Assembly (NCBI GenBank): GCA_047967505.1
Contig: CM106538.1
Source: Dipteris shenzhenensis
Taxonomy: Eukaryota > Polypodiophyta > Polypodiopsida > Gleicheniales
DNA: 64,000 nucleotides
Direction: 5' to 3' (one strand)
The translations under genes and the position numbers were made by a program. Under the pieces are notes generated by a model. That model ran no database searches. It was not told where the DNA came from and worked only from the letters and a program-made list of their open reading frames with translations. Shown one piece after another: positions 20,608 through 30,390 of this stretch. The stretch's first letter is position 1. Each line of letters begins with the position of its first letter.

Positions 20608-21141
20608 ATGGCATCAGGCTATGGCCATCTTCAATGCATTGCAACACCACAACTTGAAGACATGGATTGCAGCATGGTGGACACAAGAACAGTGCAATCA
20701 TACAAGGAAAAGATTGCAAAGGACGTGGACATGGCCATGAAGTTTACATTTGGCTCTAAATGGGTAAGGTTGTCTTGGTTTATGCCTCTGCACATTTTTG
20801 CTTCTTGTTTTCAGAATATCCAAATGCACAGAACAAAAACCATGTGGTCATGCAAGTGCCTACATGAGAATGCCCTTGAGGAATTACTTGGGGTGAATTG
20901 GGAAAGCAGGTCAGGTGAACAAAAGGGTGATCTATTTCAATGCCATGTATGTAAGGACAATGTGGTTCTCAAGTACCACATCTCCCGCCAAATGTTATAT
21001 TTTGCTTTCCAATATAGGCGCTGGAAGAAAACATGTGGCAATTGGCTCCCTCTTAACTCTAACAATGATGATAATATAGAGGTAAATTTATGTATTGGTT
21101 CTCATTTAGGAGATGTCAAGAATGTGACTATCACATCATAG
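20608..21141 (+). CDS. Hypothetical Cys-rich protein of the TIR unit, possible short intron
   Basis: ATG 20608 opens MASGYGHLQCIATPQLEDMD, then YKEKIAKDVDMAMKFTFGSK. TGG|GTAAGG at 20764 and TTGTTTTCAG| at 20814 could bound a 51-nt intron, divisible by three, after which reading continues NIQMHRTKTMWSCKCLHENA. The Cys/His spacing WSCKC…QCHVCKD…KYH…CGNW suggests a zinc-binding fold. The exact family is unknown. It lies between the basic ORF and the zinc-finger segment on the same strand, so all may be exons of one gene. Confidence 0.4.
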   Translation: MASGYGHLQCIATPQLEDMDCSMVDTRTVQSYKEKIAKDVDMAMKFTFGSKWVRLSWFMPLHIFASCFQNIQMHRTKTMWSCKCLHENALEELLGVNWESRSGEQKGDLFQCHVCKDNVVLKYHISRQMLYFAFQYRRWKKTCGNWLPLNSNNDDNIEVNLCIGSHLGDVKNVTITS

Positions 21142-21209
21142 GTTATAAAGTTACTTTAGTTTCAAAGTTTCACTATCATAGCCATAGTTCTCCTAGCTAC
21201 CAAACTACC

Positions 21210-21458
21210 ATGGATTCTACTAGATCTGCTGCGTTCCACAATTTCATCTCCCGTACTCCATTAGTTGATAGAGAGGAGGAGTTATTTCCAGTCTTTGATA
21301 AGAGCATAGATGTCCTAGGCACCCACTTGGGAGCCCGAGATGATTTCGAAGACCTCATCAAGTACATGCAAGACCACGTCACGAGTTTTGCATATCAACT
21401 TGATGAGTCTACAAAAAGATGGGTCCTAATTGATTATTTGAAGTACTTGTTCAACTAA
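21210..21458 (+). CDS. Hypothetical acidic protein segment of the TIR unit
   Basis: This is an 82-codon frame opening MDSTRSAAFHNFISRTPLVD and running through FDKSIDVLGTHLGARDDFED to TAA 21458. It looks helical and coding-like. No domain is recognised. A CTTCTCCAG acceptor-like site at about 21625-21633 precedes the next coding part, so 21459-21633 may be intronic. Confidence 0.35.
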   Translation: MDSTRSAAFHNFISRTPLVDREEELFPVFDKSIDVLGTHLGARDDFEDLIKYMQDHVTSFAYQLDESTKRWVLIDYLKYLFN

Positions 21459-21641
21459 GAACCCAGGTTCGAGAACCTAGGTTTGTGAAGCGTTTAGATC
21501 GCTTTCGAGCCTAGCTCTCACACTCCTAGGGTTTAGGGAGGTGGACACTGATGACCTCCTAGCATGCAGAGTCATTGAAAACACAGGAAATAGGTTCCTA
21601 TCCTAGGAAATGACCTTTATTTTCCTTCTCCAGAGGGACAA

Positions 21642-22740
21642 ATGGAAGAGGAGGTCTCGACCTCAAGCCCTGCCCCTGCCCCTGCCCCTGCCCTTTTGGA
21701 TCCTCTTATTTCTGTAGATGAGCCCAACATCTACAATGAAGAGCCCATAGATAAAGAAGCTAAGGAGCAAGAAGATGCATTGGCCTTAGAAGTGCTCCAG
21801 CGACCTCCTGAACCCCATTCTACTTCTCAAATTCCATCCACCTTGGGCACCACCTCTGTTGACTCTGCAATAGTGATATGGTTTCTTGCTCCCCTTCTTG
21901 TCGATGGAGAACAATACCTCTTTCTCCATGACATCGAGGTTATGTTTGGTCTCCGAGAGAATGAAGCTCTTGGTGTCCTGTGTGGATACCAGGTGGACAT
22001 GACTATGCAAGAACCTGGGTTTTTGGGAGCAGATGATTAAATAGAAGAGATTCTTGCTTTAACACTGGCCAAAATCAAAGATGCAGAGACATCAATCTAC
22101 TCCAACCTACCTGATGTTCCAAAAGAAGCCTCCACATCTCACTCTGGATGTAGGAGGCCTTTGGATCCATCCTCATTGACAAAGAGGAAGGGATTGAGCA
22201 TGATGACTCCATAGTGGTAAGAAACTATGAGCTTTGAATTTCTTCTCTCTTGGTATAATTTTGCTGTAACGGAATTCTAATGTAATGTTGGACTATTGCA
22301 GGATGCATTTGAGGTCGACCTATTCTCATCTCAGCAACACCTTGTTCGCAGTAGCTTCGGCCGAGATCACTCACTTGCACATTACCTTGGCCAAGCAAAA
22401 GGGTGCTTTGTGGTTATCCACAAAAAGTGTTCTCCACATGGCACTGATGACCTTCTGAAGTGCAAGGCTTGTCACGAGTGATTGGTCATGATGACATCAA
22501 TCGCAATGCTACAACGTCATTTTGGTGAACTGCATGGCTGCCCTCAATGCTTTTGGAACCAATTTTCAAGGTATGGCATTGACGGTAGCAGCCATGTCCC
22601 TGGCCAGCAATAACGACAATAGCATTGACTCTCTATCAACTAGGTTTAGAGCTAGGATTGTATTTAGGAATTCAAAGCCCGATGTTCTCAGTGCTTTAGA
22701 AAAGAGAGAAAGGCTTTGAAGCCTTATTGTATATAATTTT
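21642..22740 (+). pseudogene. 3' part of the plus-strand gene: acidic region plus BED/C2H2-like zinc finger
   Basis: ATG 21642 opens an Ala/Pro then Glu-rich stretch and a segment LVDGEQYLFLHDIEVMFGLR. A TAA at 22038 interrupts the frame. The GT-AG pair GTAAGA 22217 and TATTGCAG 22301 bounds a plausible 85-nt intron. The next exon starts DAFEVDLFSSQQHLVRSSFG and runs to CKACHE, then TGA at 22479 (Arg expected), then LVMMTSIAMLQRHFGELHGC. The spacing C-x2-C-x15-H-x4-H (22461-22534) fits a BED/C2H2-like finger, a DNA-binding module common in transposon proteins. A last frame (to 22719) encodes a basic tail (RARIVFRNSKPDVL). Confidence 0.5.
22217..22301 (+). other. Predicted 85-nt GT-AG intron
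   Basis: The donor is GTG|GTAAGA and the acceptor TATTGCAG|GAT. Its length is like that of the three introns in the minus-strand transposase-like gene. Confidence 0.6.
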
Positions 22741-22907
22741 TATTTTATATGAATATAGATATACTTTTTATACAGTGTCCCATTTTGTGTTCTTTTACAA
22801 AATTTATTTTATACTGTCATTGTATTTTGTAACTTTAATTATTGCTGGCATTAATATTTTCATTCACTATTCTATTCAAAAGCATGTTACTAGATAAATT
22901 TTTGTGC

Positions 22908-23122
22908 TATAATGGTCATTTCTGAGCAATCCAGTAAGAATCTCACCGTGGCGCAAAAGGCAAATGGGTTCAACATCATGCGGGGAGCTTAGAAATGTCA
23001 AAACCCGATCAAATAGGCTCCATATATGCCATACTAGGTTTTGACATTTTTGAGCTCCCCACACGATGCCAAACACATTTGCCTTCTGCGCCATGGCAAA
23101 AAAACATCATTTGACCACTCTA
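22908..23122. repeat. ~215-bp fold-back (MITE-like) between convergent genes
   Basis: The inner arms 22946-23006 (CCGTGGCGCAAAAGGCAAAT …) and 23036-23097 are imperfect inverted repeats of about 60 bp with a ~29-nt loop. The similarity reaches outward to TGGTCA words near 22912 and 23113. The hairpin sits where the plus-strand zinc-finger gene and the minus-strand H3-fold gene converge. It may be a MITE, a small-RNA precursor or a shared 3'-end structure. Confidence 0.75.
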
Positions 23123-23281
23123 ATTCACATTGAACTTGCATAAACTAATGGAAAGCATCACGTAACATGTATAATAACATGGGAATAGTAATAGAACATA
23201 AAAATATATTTTACTCATTGGCCTCAAAGGGTAGAGATTTACAAAATGATTCAGGTTACACCAAATGAACTTAAACAACAT

Positions 23282-24307
23282 CTAGGGCCCAAGGGAGGAA
23301 TCGGAGTAGATGCACTTGGCAAGTGCAAGGTCCTTGTCCATCACTATTACTCTTTTGGCATGGATAGCACATAAGTTCTCATCTTCAAAAAGACCTACTG
23401 TCATCTACTCCGTTACCTCTTGAATTGCTCCATAGCACCTGAAGTGAAGCGCACATCATCCTTGTAATGTTGTGCTATTTCACGTACAACATGTTGGAAG
23501 GGTGCATGAGAAATGAGATTGTCCACAATGGTTTGGAACTTGCGGATCTCTTGAAGTGCCTTGACGCTTGATTTTTTGCACCTCTTAATCTTTGGGGGAC
23601 CCTGCACTGGCCTCTGGACATGGCTGCTTGTCTGCTTTGAACTTTTTTTGCCTCTCCTCCCTTGCAACCGCCTCTTCATACTCCTCTTCTTGTGTCTGGT
23701 GGGTCCTTCAAGGTGGCTTGTTGTGCTTAGGGGTCTTCTTTGTCCTTGGTCCCTTTTCCTTTTGATGAGGCTGTGAGATAGTAGGCTAAGGCTCTTGCTC
23801 AGCTTGTACTAGAGGCTCCTCATATATGACAATCTCGAGGCGCAGAGGGTTGATGGTGCTCTTCCATGCAGTCTGCTTGGTTGGAGGATTGGGGCCAATA
23901 TAATCTGTGAGCCTGCCAAATACTTCCTCTTATTGTGGCCCCTTTAATCTCTCCATCTCCTCTCCTTGCCTTTCTTGCTCCCCTTGTTGGTCTAGATGTT
24001 CCATGCTAGGACCCCACGAAGGAGGGAGGGGCAGTTGATCACGATTGATTGGACTATTTTGTCCCTCTTGGGAGACCTCTCTACTTCCACAATTAGTTGT
24101 GTGGAAGGACTAAGAGGACCCCTGATCGTGCTTGGATGCTTCATCGTGCTGAGATTCCTCATGGTGCTGAGATCCCTCGGATCCCCCATGAGAGTCGGAT
24201 GGTGGGGACTTGCGTTGCTCAAACTCCTAATGATGAGAACCAACTTCAGATCCCTATTGATCATTGCCCTCTTGGCCACTGGGGCTTGCACTGTGTTTGG
24301 AGGCCAT
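23282..24307 (-). pseudogene. Histone H3-fold protein gene carried by the TIR unit
   Basis: From ATG 24307 (MASKHSASPSGQEG) a long Ser/His/Gln/Glu-rich N-terminal part reads in one frame through seven stops. It includes DYIGPNPPTKQTAWKSTINP and [20 protein letters not shown]. An extra base in a G5/C5 run (23594-23598) shifts it into KIKRC, then [30 protein letters not shown] and [10 protein letters not shown] second one-base shift near 23430 gives AIQEVTE, TAG (23407), [19 protein letters not shown] and MDKDLALAK. This matches histone H3 alphaN to alpha3 almost position by position. It keeps the Cys-Ala-x-His and Lys-Asp residues of the H3-H3 interface. Its role in the element is unknown, and the copy is disrupted. 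Confidence 0.82.
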
Positions 24308-24399
24308 GGAGTTGTGAGGAGGAGAGTGGGTAAATGGCGTCCAGTGGGTCTAGTAGTTTGTTTAACTCATGCCATAGAAATGAGGGATTTTAGGGTTTT

Positions 24400-24415
24400 G
24401 AAGTGCTTTATATAG
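24400..24415 (-). promoter_or_regulatory. TATA box of the H3-fold gene
   Basis: The minus strand reads GACTATATAAAGCAC about 100 bp upstream of the ATG at 24307. It is followed by a CT/CA-rich leader (CCACTCTCCTCCTCACAACTCC) right up to the start codon. Confidence 0.6.
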
Positions 24416-25028
24416 TCTTTTTTAAAGCACTTTAGGGTTTTTCTTTTAAATTAGGGTTTTTTGAGTGCACCCCCTCCCCCCAGTCTTTTGTCGGCCAGTT
24501 TGGTAATACTTAATCTTCGCCACCCTCCCTCCCAACCCCCTCACCCCTTTGCCCTGCCATGTCGCACATGCAATTCTGCAATTTCCAAGCAAATTTGCGA
24601 ATTTTGGAATCTATAATTGACTCCAAACATTGTTAACTTTATTCATTAAACATTTTACACTTGGGGTACTCTTAGGACCCAACGCCTCCCCTATCTGACT
24701 CTATGTTGCAACCAAAGTGCAACCCCTTGGCTCTTGTTGAGGACTTCCAAGTAGCACATCTCCTTGTCTTCTTGACATGTTGAACTGCTTTTGCAAGACT
24801 TGAGACCCCAACCTTATTGTTCTTGAGAGTCTTGGCCTCTAGACATGTATAAAACTAGTTAAAAATTTCATGTAGTGCATTGCTTCATGCGATACCACCC
24901 CCATGCCTTATATTCTTAAAGTATGCTGGCTTTGCTTTGTAGTGCAATTTCTCCATTCCTTGAGTATTCCAAATGGATAGAGGGCCCCATTGCTCCACAA
25001 ACCATGGTGCATGTGTGTAAAGAATATG

Positions 25029-25106
25029 CTTTAAAGAAAAACATCGTATTAGAAACAAAAACTGACTCAAGTTTAAAGCATAAAATTTCAACCTAAGGAG
25101 GATTAC
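25029..25106 (-). other. Intron 3 of the transposase-like gene (78 nt)
   Basis: The donor is TATGTG|GTAATC and the acceptor CTTTAAAG|CAT. Splicing joins THYV to HILYTHAPW. Confidence 0.7.
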
Positions 25107-26071
25107 CACATAATGTGTAATATGTGACTCCCCCCATGCTTCTACCATCAATGATATGAATTCTCCCAATGCTGTCCTGAATCTCTCATAATAAAACTCA
25201 TCTATTTAACCTTGTCTAAGCAACTTAATAAATGCATCAAGCTTTGTCCACAGTTTAACTCTCAAAGTAGCAATTTGTGGATATGAAGCTTGATTTGTAG
25301 TGCACTCACACAAATCTTTCTAGTACTCCCAATCTAGGGTGCTTTGAGCCAATGTATGTTTTTCTTTATTAGCATTGTGGTTGGACATGTACCTCCTTGC
25401 CTTTCCTCCACCCATGGACACTTTAGCAGGAAGATTTTGTGTCTTTCCTGATTGTTTCTTATCCTGCTTGAGCTTCACATTGCGTTTGTGAAGTCCCATC
25501 AATGAGAGTAGTTATTTAGCCTTTGCAATGCATTGTGCAGATACTTCTTATGGCCTCAAATTCCAAGCATAAACTAGATGGAGATAGAGTAACTTATCAA
25601 GTATACACAGTTCAACATGCAAAATACACATGTGTACCCACTCCAATGGAATTGGTAGAAGGGGGTCCCACTTAGGATCCTTTTTTTGACGATTAGGGGC
25701 TACACTTTGGTTGCAAGAAAGGATGCTAGTATCACAACCATACAAGCACTTGAGGGTCTTTAAATCACTAGCCAGATGCCATTCAACTTGATACGTTCCA
25801 TGCCCATCCACTATTAATGTGTGCCCTACCTCTTGTCTTTGAATAATCGACGGGATGCCGGTTCTCTTCAAAACCCACTTCAATGTCTCATGGCACTCCT
25901 TTGTGGTCTCAAAGGCTGCAAGCCACCATATGTCCTTACCCTGCTCAACTTCCTCATCCCCTTGAGCAAAACGCAAGGCATCGTTCATAATCCAAATGCT
26001 CACCCTCTCTATCTTGTGCTCTTTTACCAACTGAGCTTCATCCATTTTTATAACAAATACTAGCTTGCCAT

Positions 26072-26152
26072 CTATACAATGGAAGAGAAATATAGTAAGG
26101 ATATAGAAATGAGAAGAAATAAAGTTGAATGTGAAGAGGGAATTTCTCTTAC
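26072..26152 (-). other. Intron 2 of the transposase-like gene (81 nt)
   Basis: The donor is GAAG|GTAAGA and the acceptor TTGTATAG|ATGG. Splicing yields MREED-GKLVFV. Confidence 0.75.
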
Positions 26153-26667
26153 CTTCTTCTCTCATCCCATAGAATTTGACCATGGCTCTCTACAAATTCT
26201 CTGCATCTGCATAAACATTATTCAAAGCATTCATCTCAAACATTTGGATGCCAGATTTTCTTTTACTCTTCCAAGTCATTGTGCCACTTACACAATGGTA
26301 TCCTCCAAGACTTTCTCTAGCACATTGGTTTGTTTCTTGATGTGCAAGCCTTACAGACCATGGTGTTGGCAATGGCATTGTAGATATCTTATACTTTTCC
26401 TCCATAGCAGACTTGAAAATTTTAAAAGTAGAGTTGTAAGCTTCACGACTTACACCAGCAACATCACAAGCTCCAAGCACCTCCTTTGCTTGCACGAGGC
26501 CCTTGAAGTCCTTCATTACCTCTCTAGCAACTTGTTCACATAGCCCTTTTTGTCTAGGGTCCTTTAAAACTTCAATGACATCACTTGGCTTTATTAAACT
26601 TCTTAGATCATATGAAGGATCACTATCATCCATTTCCATTATTCCCATCACATCCTCCATGAAATTC

Positions 26668-26760
26668 CTAAAGTAGAGTATAAATGAGTCTTAGTGGAAA
26701 CAATGCAACACCACAAATATTTTGAAGTAAAAAATTTCATTGAAAATTTGGGGAACTAAC
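26668..26760 (-). other. Intron 1 of the transposase-like gene (93 nt)
   Basis: The donor is GCAAG|GTTAGT and the acceptor TACTTTAG|GAA. Splicing joins IWAAR to NFMEDV in phase. Confidence 0.7.
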
Positions 26761-27489
26761 CTTGCAGCCCATATTCTCCTCTTTTGGGCACCACTATTGG
26801 TTGACAATGCATCCATAGATTGCAATTGTCTTTTCCTCTCCTTCAATTTCAAAGGTGTTCCCTTCAACTTTGTACTCGTTCTATCGACTTCTCTTGTTCC
26901 TTCTCCATAGCACGTTGAACTTGGCCATAGATAGACCTTTCCAAATCTTGTTTGCTTTCAGCGAGCTTCTGGATTGATTCTTCCAATTCCTGTCGCTCTA
27001 AGTCTAGTGCACGTGTTTTGTCACTGAGTTCTTTGTTTTGCAATTGGAGATCCTGCATACTATTATGCATTGCCACAATAGTAATATTTCCCAAATGTGC
27101 AAGTTCTTCTACTTGGGCTCTCTACACCTCGCTTGCTTGCATAGCCAATGTCTGAGAATGGTTCAATCAATTTCAATAACTAAGCAATCCAGCATGTCCA
27201 TTGCCAACAAACTAAACAACATCATGCACTGTATGAAAAGGAGGATTCTTTAGGGTGGCAGGGTCTAAAGGATACAAGTTTCCATCCACCCAAAGGTCAA
27301 GATGCTTCTTCCCTTGCAATCAAAGGCTATGGAGCACACTTTGAGGCATTCCACTATATCCCAAATGGTGTGTGCTTGCATATTCTACCTCTAGTTGTAG
27401 GTTCACATGGTACTTGTTGGATATGTCCTCCAATGGTGCCATGAGTACTCAAAGAGAGGTATCAGTGATGCAAGCTAAAATGTAGGGGA

Positions 27490-27955
27490 GAGCTAGCAAA
27501 GATGGAGCAGTGAGAGGGAGAGAGTAGCAAGGAAGAGGGAGGAGGAGAAGCAGATCAAGGCAAGAGGAAGAGGAGAAGGAGAGTAGGGTGATGGTGTAGA
27601 AGGGAGGGAAGGAGCTACTGCAAAAGGGAGGAGGAGGGGAGAGATGCTGCAGGAGGGAGGAGGAGGGGAGAGATTTCGCAAGAGGGAGGAGCAGAGGAGA
27701 GGGAGCTTGGGCAGCTAGAGAAGGAGGGGAGAGGAAGGAGGGAGGAGGAGCCAGAAGGAGGAGGAGGAGGGGAGGGGGAGGAGGGAGGAAGAGGAGCAAG
27801 ATGGAGGAGGGGAGAGGAGGAGGGAGGGGGAGGGAGAGGGAGAGGGAGAGGGAGGAGGAGGGAGGGGGGTGGAGGGAGGGAGGGAGGGAGGGAGGGAGGA
27901 GGGGGAGGGAGAGAGAGAGAGGGAGGGAGAGAGAGAGAGAGGGAGGGAGGGAGAT
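27490..27955. repeat. ~460-bp polypurine/polypyrimidine tract
   Basis: The + strand is nearly all G/A (GGAGGAG, GGGAGAG units). The complementary CT-rich strand forms the 5' leader of the transposase-like gene. Open frames across it encode only Pro/Ser/Leu or Arg/Glu/Gly runs and are not genes. Confidence 0.9.
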
Positions 27956-28127
27956 TCAAAATTTGAAATTCAAATTTCAAAAAGTGTCCCCCTCCCCTCA
28001 TTGATGGGGGGAGAGGTGGGCTCAAATGTGGGCTTAACCCATGTAGGTTGGGCTAGTTAGGCCTCTTTGGGACCCTCCAAGCCCCTTGCATAAGCCCACT
28101 AAGCACTCCCTAATCCATTCCTTATGA

Positions 28128-28155
28128 GGCCCTTTTGAGACCCCAATTCTCCCCT
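28128..28155 (-). repeat. Right terminal inverted repeat
   Basis: This is the reverse complement partner of the left end. Mismatches fall at positions 2 and 20 of the repeat. Confidence 0.75.
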
Positions 28156-28618
28156 AATGGATCTAACTTCGGACCATTTGGTCGGACATCGGACTTTTGG
28201 AGATCCAATGTTTGGGTACATTGGGCTTTAAAAGAAGAAATCATGCAAGAAAGTTATGACAGTGACACTTCCCACATGCAAGCATTCTATCACATGTAGA
28301 AATCAGCATTTCACTTTGCTCACAATAGTCATTCTAAATTCCTCATCGTCCTTCATGTGTTTCATCTCTACTATCCCCATTGGTTTCTCAACATGCAGAC
28401 CACTCTCAAACCTGTAGCTAAAGAGCACACATTATGGGAAGGCACTGCCAGTAGTTCATCTAGCCTACAAGTAATGGTAACTTTCTGCAACTCATTAGCA
28501 TGCAAAAGGAAACGACCCCAAGCATCATGGTGGTCATTGCGCAATCAGGTGAGTGCAAACATAGATGATAAAGCAGTGGAGTCACCTTGACCTGCAAAGA
28601 AAAGGTCTAAAGATAGCA
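28156..28618. other. Flank of the TIR unit, no gene
   Basis: No coding or element motif is recognised. GGACCATTTGGTCGGACATC near 28174 contains short self-complementary words. Confidence 0.3.
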
Positions 28619-28738
28619 GCTAGCTATGATTTTTAGGATTTTAAACATGATTTGAATACAACCAATCCCTAAAATGTTGCTAGATGTGATTTTTAGGATT
28701 TTAAACATGATTTGAATACAACCCATCCCCAAAATGTC
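28619..28738. repeat. 60-bp tandem duplication
   Basis: GATTTTTAGGATTTTAAACA, then TGATTTGAATACAACC, starts at 28628 and again at 28688, with few differences. Confidence 0.9.
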
Positions 28739-30390
28739 ACATGGCTACATAAAATGGGATTGCATGAATACTATCATTTGCCATGGTGGGAGTGGTGGGA
28801 GTGGGCTATGAATATGGAGGCCCACAATAAGTTTGATCATTTGAGGAATATGAAAGGCTTGCTTACACCAAAATTACCACCGATGATAGTGGAATTAGTA
28901 TCCCATGTTTTCAATTTGCCATTGATTCCTGAGGCCCCAACTAAATCTTCGAGCAGATATCTAGACGAAGTCATGGTCAAAGAGTTCGGGCAGTAGGTTT
29001 ATTCCAAGGCATATTTTATGTAAAAAATTCTTTGAAGGGTCAGCAGTGCAGAGACTAGTGCAAGTGGTTTCTAAAGTGAGTGTTGTAATATGATTATATT
29101 TCTAAGGAAAATTATTCATGAATGCATTTTGCTAAATTGGGAAATCCTATAAATTGGGTTGCTTTTATGCATTAGAGAATAATGGGAGAGATTAGTGGTA
29201 AGGAGAAGCGTATAAGTACTACACATAGCAAGCTATGACGATCGATTCTGTATGCCCTATTTATCCAAATTTAGGAGGGTTCAAAACCACATCAATGTTG
29301 ACCATTTTCAGATGGTGAAAGAGAACCAGTTAATGAGCATATTAGGGAGGAAATTCCAAAAGAGGAAACAATTAAGTTGTTGAAGGAGGCTGGATATGAC
29401 CAAGTACAAATTGATGTAGTAGTGGGAGGGCAAAATCACCACTAAAAATTACTCAATAACAAAGTAAGCTAGAATCAATAAAAAATACCAAGTTGAAAAT
29501 CAGATGCATGATCACACTGAGGAGACCAAGTAATATAGCTAAATAGGAGCATAACAAACTTTATCAATGCAGATGAAGCTATTGCACTCCTACAAAGATT
29601 TCAAGCACAACAGAGGGAATAGTACAGGGGAATGCAAAATGTCTATTTGGAATGGCAAAAACTAAAAGAATACAATGACATTTTAATGGAATAGAACCAC
29701 TATTTAAAACAAGATCTATAGTATAAAGTGGAGGAGCAAAAACTGTTAGTAGAACTGTTTGAAAAAGAAAAAATGAAATTATAGCAAGATGATAGGATGA
29801 AGATCAACTGAAATCCAAATTAATGACAGTCAACAAACTACAGAAGCATTAAGAAAATGGTCAGTCCAGATTCAATAGGGACTATTTAGAGAATTGGGGA
29901 AGTTGACAGAGAAGAATAGCAAGTTATTTTTTGAGAAATTATTGTTGAAATAAAAGATCATAGCACTTGCTTAGGTGGAAGATCAACTTAAACATATGTA
30001 GGATGAAGAAGAAATAGAAATTGCAAGAACATTCATGCCTCCCACTACATAATTTGAAATACAAGACAAATTAACATAATATATGGTTTAGTTGTGGGCA
30101 CAAGTGGGAAACAGATGTATGGTTGAGTTGTGGGCATAGGTGGGAAACACATTACTTCATTTACAGACCCAACCAGTTTAGCAGTGGGATGATCACATCT
30201 AAAATTTGCCTATATTTCTATTGAATAAGGAAGTGCAAGAATTGAAAAAGGAAGTTTATGCATTAAGGATTAAGTTGGCAAAGACAAAGGAATCTAAGAC
30301 AATAGGCTCTTTATCTCAAGAGGAGTCAAAACATATGATTAGAAAGGAACCTGAAACTTCCTCTACACAATCTTTCTCCTTTTAAGTCTT
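28712..30390 (+). pseudogene. Decayed gag-like coiled-coil repeat gene
   Basis: The first open part (28712-28996) contains MGLHEYYHLPWWEWWEWAMN and LTPKLPPMIVELVSHVFNLP. After a broken stretch, 29330-29440 reads PVNEHIREEIPKEETIKLLK. Next, 29560-29790 is coiled coil full of stops (AIALLQRFQAQQRE, NVYLEWQKLKEYNDILME, VEEQKLLVELFEKEKMK). A last part reads VQELKKEVYALRIKLAKTKE, ending near 30384. No catalytic domain is seen. The layout parallels 3242-4626, which suggests a family of gag-like repeat proteins. Confidence 0.45.

Larger units (their letters stand above)
24672..27442 (-). pseudogene. Transposase-like gene with three introns
   Basis: Exons are 27442-26761, 26667-26153, 26071-25107 and 25028-24672, about 840 codons. 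ATG 27442 (MAPLEDISNKYHVNLQLEVE) follows a pyrimidine-rich leader. Residues ~95-200 form a coiled coil (LQNKELSDKTRALDLERQEL, EESIQKLAESKQDLERSIYG). Later come KRRIWAARNFMEDVMG, KFYGMREEDGKLVFVIKMDE and VEWHLASDLKTLKCLYGC. The last motifs are PLLPIPLEWVHMCILHVEL and YVHILYTHAPWFVEQWGPLS followed by WNTQGMEKLH. The DLK..L..G..C, LH..L.I and W…QG.E..H order resembles transposon-encoded proteins of many eukaryotes, but I cannot name the superfamily. Stops (TGA, TAG, TAA) and one frameshift near 26870 inactivate it. Confidence 0.62.
19256..28155. mobile_element. ~8.9-kb TIR-bounded DNA transposon-like unit with three gene groups
   Basis: The left end starts ACGGGAGAATTGGGGTCTCC and the right end, read on the minus strand, starts AGGGGAGAATTGGGGTCTCA. 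Both continue AAAGGGCC, so 26 of 28 bases match. AAT flanks both ends (19253-19255 and 28156-28158), a possible 3-bp target duplication. Inside are plus-strand genes (20028-22740) and two minus-strand genes (24307-23282 and 27442-24672), with short GT-AG introns. Each outer gene is preceded by a ~450-bp pyrimidine-rich leader on its coding strand. The superfamily is not settled. Stops throughout show the copy is inactive. Confidence 0.7.

Noticed and set aside
20764-20814. Certain intron in the Cys-rich ORF
   Set aside because: The GT-AG borders are good, but 51 nt is short for a plant intron and the frame is open through it. It is kept only as a possibility.
27449-28025. Pro/Leu/Ser-rich and Arg/Glu/Gly-rich frames
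   Set aside because: They are by-products of the polypurine tract on either strand, with no coding signature.
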